Positions 63,661 through 64,000 of a DNA stretch of 64,000 bases are shown one piece after another. A program made the translations under genes and the position numbers. A model generated the notes under the pieces. The model was not told the origin of the DNA. It did not search any database and saw only the letters and a program-made list of their open reading frames with translations. Each line of letters begins with the position of its first letter. Within the stretch, counting starts at the first letter, position 1. This stretch comes from Parabacteroides chongii (lineage in GTDB: Bacteria; Bacteroidota; Bacteroidia; Bacteroidales; Tannerellaceae). The DNA lies in the NCBI RefSeq assembly GCF_029581355.1, contig NZ_CP120849.1, positions 94,501 through 158,500 on the forward strand. The letters run 5' to 3'.

Positions 63661-64000
63661 ATGAACTTAAAGCATGAATGGGTCATTCCCTTCTTTTTAG
63701 CATTAACGCTTTCAGTCTGCTTATTTATTATTGTGGACATCACCTATGATGAAAGAATATGGGAGTTCAGTTTTTTTACTTTAAAAGCCCGTGTTCAGGC
63801 TTTTGGGGTAACGATGGTCTCATTTTATCTGGGAAGTTATCTTTTTCGGCGAATAGCTCACTTTTTTATAAATAAGAGCAAAGATGAAAAAAGAGCAAAC
63901 TGGAAAGAGTATGTGTTTGTTTTTTTGATGAATATCATCCTCTTAAATATCATGCATATATTTATTATGGCTTATATCACTCATATGTTTGATGAGGCTT
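63661..64000 (+). CDS. Membrane sensor protein, 3' end outside the window
   Basis: The visible 113 residues start at ATG 63661 and contain three hydrophobic segments (about 8-26, 44-62 and 84-104) separated by charged loops. This four-helix-like N-terminus resembles LytS/YehU-type histidine kinases (His_kinase family) of Bacteroidota, but the kinase domain lies beyond the window, so the call is tentative. It follows the outer-membrane barrel gene by 18 bases. Confidence 0.55.
   Translation, partial: MNLKHEWVIPFFLALTLSVCLFIIVDITYDERIWEFSFFTLKARVQAFGVTMVSFYLGSYLFRRIAHFFINKSKDEKRANWKEYVFVFLMNIILLNIMHIFIMAYITHMFDEA

Noticed and set aside
1..64000. CRISPR array, rRNA operon or insertion sequence
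   Set aside because: No regularly spaced direct repeats, no rRNA sequence and no transposase gene were seen.

Overview
The window looks like a chromosomal segment of a Bacteroidales bacterium, most likely Parabacteroides or a close relative. Supporting signs are the repeated Bacteroidota promoter signature (TTTG, about 19-20 bases, TAnnTTTG), the absence of Shine-Dalgarno sites, a hybrid histidine kinase with an AraC output domain, Bacteroides-type MobA/MobB mobilization genes, DUF4373 and DUF4476 proteins, and a TonB-linked beta-barrel protein. The genus is an inference; order and phylum are much firmer.

Layout. (1) 1-13573 is ordinary chromosome: a PD40-type protein, nfeD-floA, a nucleoside phosphorylase, rpiA, a hybrid two-component regulator divergent from an FtsX/MacB-type permease, a nitroreductase with an AAA ATPase, a DUF362 ferredoxin-like protein, and mnmE. 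(2) 13570-38641 is a 25.07 kb integrated mobilizable element inserted in the last codons of mnmE. Its two ends carry the same 11 bases (13559-13569 and 38631-38641). At the right end these bases continue as AAG TAA, which is exactly the displaced end of the original mnmE (Cys-Ile-Gly-Lys-stop). The element carries a seven-fold HTH protein, a tyrosine integrase, an excisionase-like protein, a RepA-like ATPase, a candidate oriT, MobA/MobB, and an AAA-DUF234 ATPase behind a perfect palindrome. Its AT-rich cargo follows: a GHKL-ATPase/NOV-type nuclease, an OLD-type ATPase/TOPRIM nuclease, a DUF2357 nuclease, a McrB-like ATPase, a C5 cytosine methyltransferase and its XRE regulator, then DUF2971, a hypothetical protein and hipBA.

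(3) 38642-48358 is what lay downstream of mnmE before that insertion. It holds a second, independent restriction-modification system of LlaJI type (XRE regulator, two tandem C5 methyltransferases, a McrB-like ATPase and a PD-(D/E)xK nuclease). Decayed genes follow (a truncated nuclease-like fragment and a DUF4373 gene with several frameshifts), then an intact hypothetical gene and a vsr mismatch endonuclease. Two McrBC-like restriction systems therefore sit side by side, separated by an attachment site.

(4) 48449-64000 is ordinary chromosome again: an RND efflux operon with a divergent AraC regulator, an SDR oxidoreductase whose YxxxK lysine is arginine, a nucleotidyltransferase, a DUF4476 lipoprotein overlapping an RluA-type pseudouridine synthase, a tandem GNAT protein, tRNA-Pro(CGG), tRNA-Phe(GAA), an outer-membrane beta-barrel protein and the start of a membrane sensor protein.

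The most interesting part is the defence cargo of the element. A regulator, a methyltransferase, a McrB-like motor, a DUF2357 nuclease and an OLD nuclease run as one tightly spaced leftward operon with a GHKL/NOV protein downstream. This could be one composite multi-nuclease system rather than separate ones. All functional statements rest on motif recognition by eye; no database search was possible.
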